Source: Pithys albifrons albifrons (taxonomy: Eukaryota; Chordata; Aves; Passeriformes; Thamnophilidae). Taken from it: a stretch of 64,000 bases of DNA. The translations under genes and the position numbers were made by a program. The notes under the pieces are model-generated. The model searched no databases. It had not been told where the DNA came from and worked only from the letters and a program-made list of their open reading frames with translations. The stretch is from assembly GCF_047495875.1 (NCBI RefSeq), contig NC_092471.1, positions 6,841,001-6,905,000 on the forward strand, in the 5' to 3' direction. Shown piece by piece: positions 61,401-64,000 of the stretch (its first letter is position 1; the number at the start of each line of letters is the position of its first letter).

Positions 61401-64000
61401 CGATCAGCCAAACAGTGCAGCAGAAGGTAAAAGCACAATATTTTAGTGCTTTCAATAGGAAGGTTCTATTACTGTTATGATTATTATTACTTTTATAATG
61501 TAAAGAATAGTTGAAGTCTTGTGCTTTTTCATGATAATTTTTCAAAGTAAACTGCAAAAACAGAGGGAAATTTTTTAATCCAAAAACTATTTTTAACTAG
61601 TTAGTTGGAAAAACTAAATCAGAATAAAGTAATAACAGACTCAAAACATGGAGTAATTTAAAACTGCAACAAAACTGGAAGAGGAAAATTAGATATTCAA
61701 CAAATTATTTTTTCAACTAAATTACATGGACTAGTTTATGGTATTTAAAGTCTCTCTTCTTCTTTCCACACTTTCTTACAAAGCACTTGTAACCAAAACA
61801 GCAACAACTTTGTATTTCTTGGGAAGCATCTGATGGGATCAAAATGCCATTTCTTAAACCACAGAACAAACCAGGTTCGTGCCCTGTGGTTTTGTAGGTG
61901 TTGTTAATAAATGATGGACAGATAAGATAAGTGTATCCTTTTGTGAACAAACTGTGAGATACCAAAGGAACAGTCCCTTTATTAAAAATACCAAGTTATT
62001 GTGATTCAAAAGTAAATTTCACAATTTTGTATGAATAGTTCAATTTAGGTAGCTGCTGCATTCAACATTATTGCTGAAATCTAAACTAGATATGTAGACT
62101 CTGCTTTTTTTTTAAATTTAGATCCCTAGAAAATACAAACTAATTAGCCACATATATCAAAATTATTAATGTAACCTCAGCTATTCAGTTGCCTTGCATT
62201 ATGTAATATACGATCCAATAAATTAGGCAACATAACAAAACTAAAAATAAGGCTTAGCTCTCAGTACAAATTAAACTATAAAACATTATATTCAGTGCTT
62301 GAAAACATCCCATCTTTCATTTCTAAATTATTTAAAAACTAATAAAGGTGGTTTCATAAAATAAGGAAAACAAACTTGTCCCAATTTGTTGAGAAAAAAA
62401 AGTAGAATCTGACAATTTTACGAAAGGACTTTGTATAAGCAGAGCTACAAAGACACAAATAAAACCCCGGTGATTACAAAACAGCTATAATCATCTGACT
62501 GGCATTTTACGTGCTCAATGCTTGTAAAAAATGGAGATTGTAAATGTGCACCGTGCACCATAAAACCCCTCACAGTCGAGAGGAGGAAGAGCCCCAAGAC
62601 TCGAGAGCACAATTGCTCTGCGCCCTTCCTGCACCGCAGCCTTTCACACTGAGAAGGCTTTCAACCAAATCTGGCTGTAGGATGGGGATGGGAAACGGGA
62701 AAAATATAGGTTTGTTGTGCTCTTTCATCCCTTTCTCACAGTGGTGGGAGAAGAGACACTTCAGTGTCGTGTTAGTCACAGGGCGGAATTTCTTCCAATG
62801 CCTCTGCCTTGTCCTGGCCACGACGCTGAGCTGAGCAATCCATAAGTGAGGCTGTTTGTAATTAAAGCTGGTTTTCCAAATGGAGAGAGGGGGCTAACAC
62901 TGTCCCTACCTGTGCCCTCCGTTGCATCTCACAGCCAGCCAAGGAGAAATCCTCTTACACCCAGGAAGGGGGTAAATGCAGCCAAAAGCAAACAGCAAAC
63001 TTGTGTTTAAAAAGTGGTGACAGAGGCAACACTGAATATTCCAGAAGAGGCAGATAGCGCTTTGAAGATTTATGTAATGAAATTAATCTAGTGCTTATTC
63101 TCTAAAGCATCACTTCTGAGTTAAGAAACCCCACACAACTCAATTCTACATTTAAAAATTCTATAAATCTTAAAAAATTAACTGATGAGCATTAACAAAA
63201 AAATAAAAACTAAAAAAAAAGAGACCAGAAGAAAATGCCAAAGTGTCACATCAGCAAAGGGTGGAAATACTGGAAATCCACATAAACTTTGAAAAGATTT
63301 TTTTGCTGTCATTTAGGAACTGTGCTAAGCAAGAAAGTTACAGTAGAAACCATCACAGTTTATGTAGGTAAACTACCAAAACCGGCATCACTTTTTTTTT
63401 TTAATACCTTGGTGCCCCCTTTTGGTCTGTACAGTTCAAGGCGTTTTTCCCCCATTTAAAAATTTAATCATAAAAATACAGTAACTTTTCACTGGTGAAG
63501 TCTTAATCGAGAGTCTTGAGGCTGCTCCACCTTAATGATGGTCCACTGTCCCCACGATCGATTTAGCCCCTGTGAACATGCACAAGTAGCAGCCAAGGTC
63601 AAAGGAAGGGGTTGATTTCCATTAGAAAAATTGCCCCAGTGCAAAATCCTGCTTCATACAGTTATCCTGATAGATGGGAGGAAAAATATTTAAAAAAAAA
63701 AGGAAAAAGAAAAAAGAAAGAGAGGAAAAAAAAAAGACCCATTCATTACCTTTGCTACAGTACACTCAATGGGGGAAGGCTGAGGCGGGTGTGCAGATGA
63801 TAACTTTGCCTTGCTACGTTTGTATGTGCAACACTGAGCAGAGAAAAACTCCCCAGCAAGTGGGAGCCTTTGCTCGGGTCCAGGTTCTCAGCGTGCTGCT
63901 AGCATCACACCCAAACCTTGCAGGTCTTTGAGGAGAAGAAAGCAAAGTTTGAAAGATATTAATTAGACAAAAAAAAATAAATCTCAGCCTGATGACTTTC
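58450..64000. other. Mostly AT-rich unique sequence, no gene seen
   Basis: A C-run then T-run lies at about 59231-59264. A small GC-rich patch with several CpGs lies at 59470-59640. Strongly AT-rich stretches lie at 61.3-62.5 kb and 63.0-63.5 kb, and an A/G tract at 63690-63737. TAAT-type cores are frequent. No dispersed repeat, RNA gene or convincing exon is visible. Confidence 0.45.

Overview
This is a stretch of nuclear DNA from an animal, almost certainly a bird. The only interspersed repeats I recognise are five clear, truncated CR1 (Chicken Repeat 1) LINE 3' ends on both strands, plus two very short CR1 scraps. I see no Alu, L1, B-type SINE or other mammalian repeat signature. Open frames are short and scattered over all six frames with no operon logic, so the window is an intergenic or intronic stretch. 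I found no gene I can name, no rRNA or tRNA gene, no CRISPR array and no intact mobile element.

Layout. 1-7.2 kb is unique sequence with one notable hairpin near 4.0 kb. 7.2-9.1 kb holds a possible exon-like frame (7201-7437, +), a CR1 3' end (7996-8290, +) and a small membrane-protein-like frame (8861-9070, -) with unusually many CpGs. 9.1-14.1 kb is AT-rich, full of homeodomain-type TAAT cores, and looks like regulatory desert. A 59-bp unit is tandemly duplicated at 14.73-14.85 kb. 17.0-18.7 kb is GC-richer, with a long purine-rich tract. 21.2-22.6 kb is the most distinctive region: an AT-rich block with a perfect palindrome, then a compact CpG island with a G-quadruplex motif, then a degenerate satellite of about 82 bp. 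25-28.1 kb carries two CR1 fragments (-), a long compound AT/GT microsatellite and a short hairpin. 33.7-33.9 kb is an irregular C/T-rich minisatellite. 35.9-36.7 kb (-) carries a cysteine-containing exon-like segment. 42.6-42.8 kb and 55.8-56.2 kb carry further CR1 fragments. 49.5 kb has an ATCT microsatellite. 58.3-58.4 kb has another exon-like segment. 58.5-64 kb is mainly AT-rich and gene-free.

Functional reading. The alternation of AT-rich, homeobox-site-rich blocks with one short CpG island fits a regulatory desert or a large intron near a developmental gene. This is inference: without alignment to other birds I cannot show conservation. The protein-like segments are listed as candidates only. 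Each would need RNA evidence or cross-species codon conservation.
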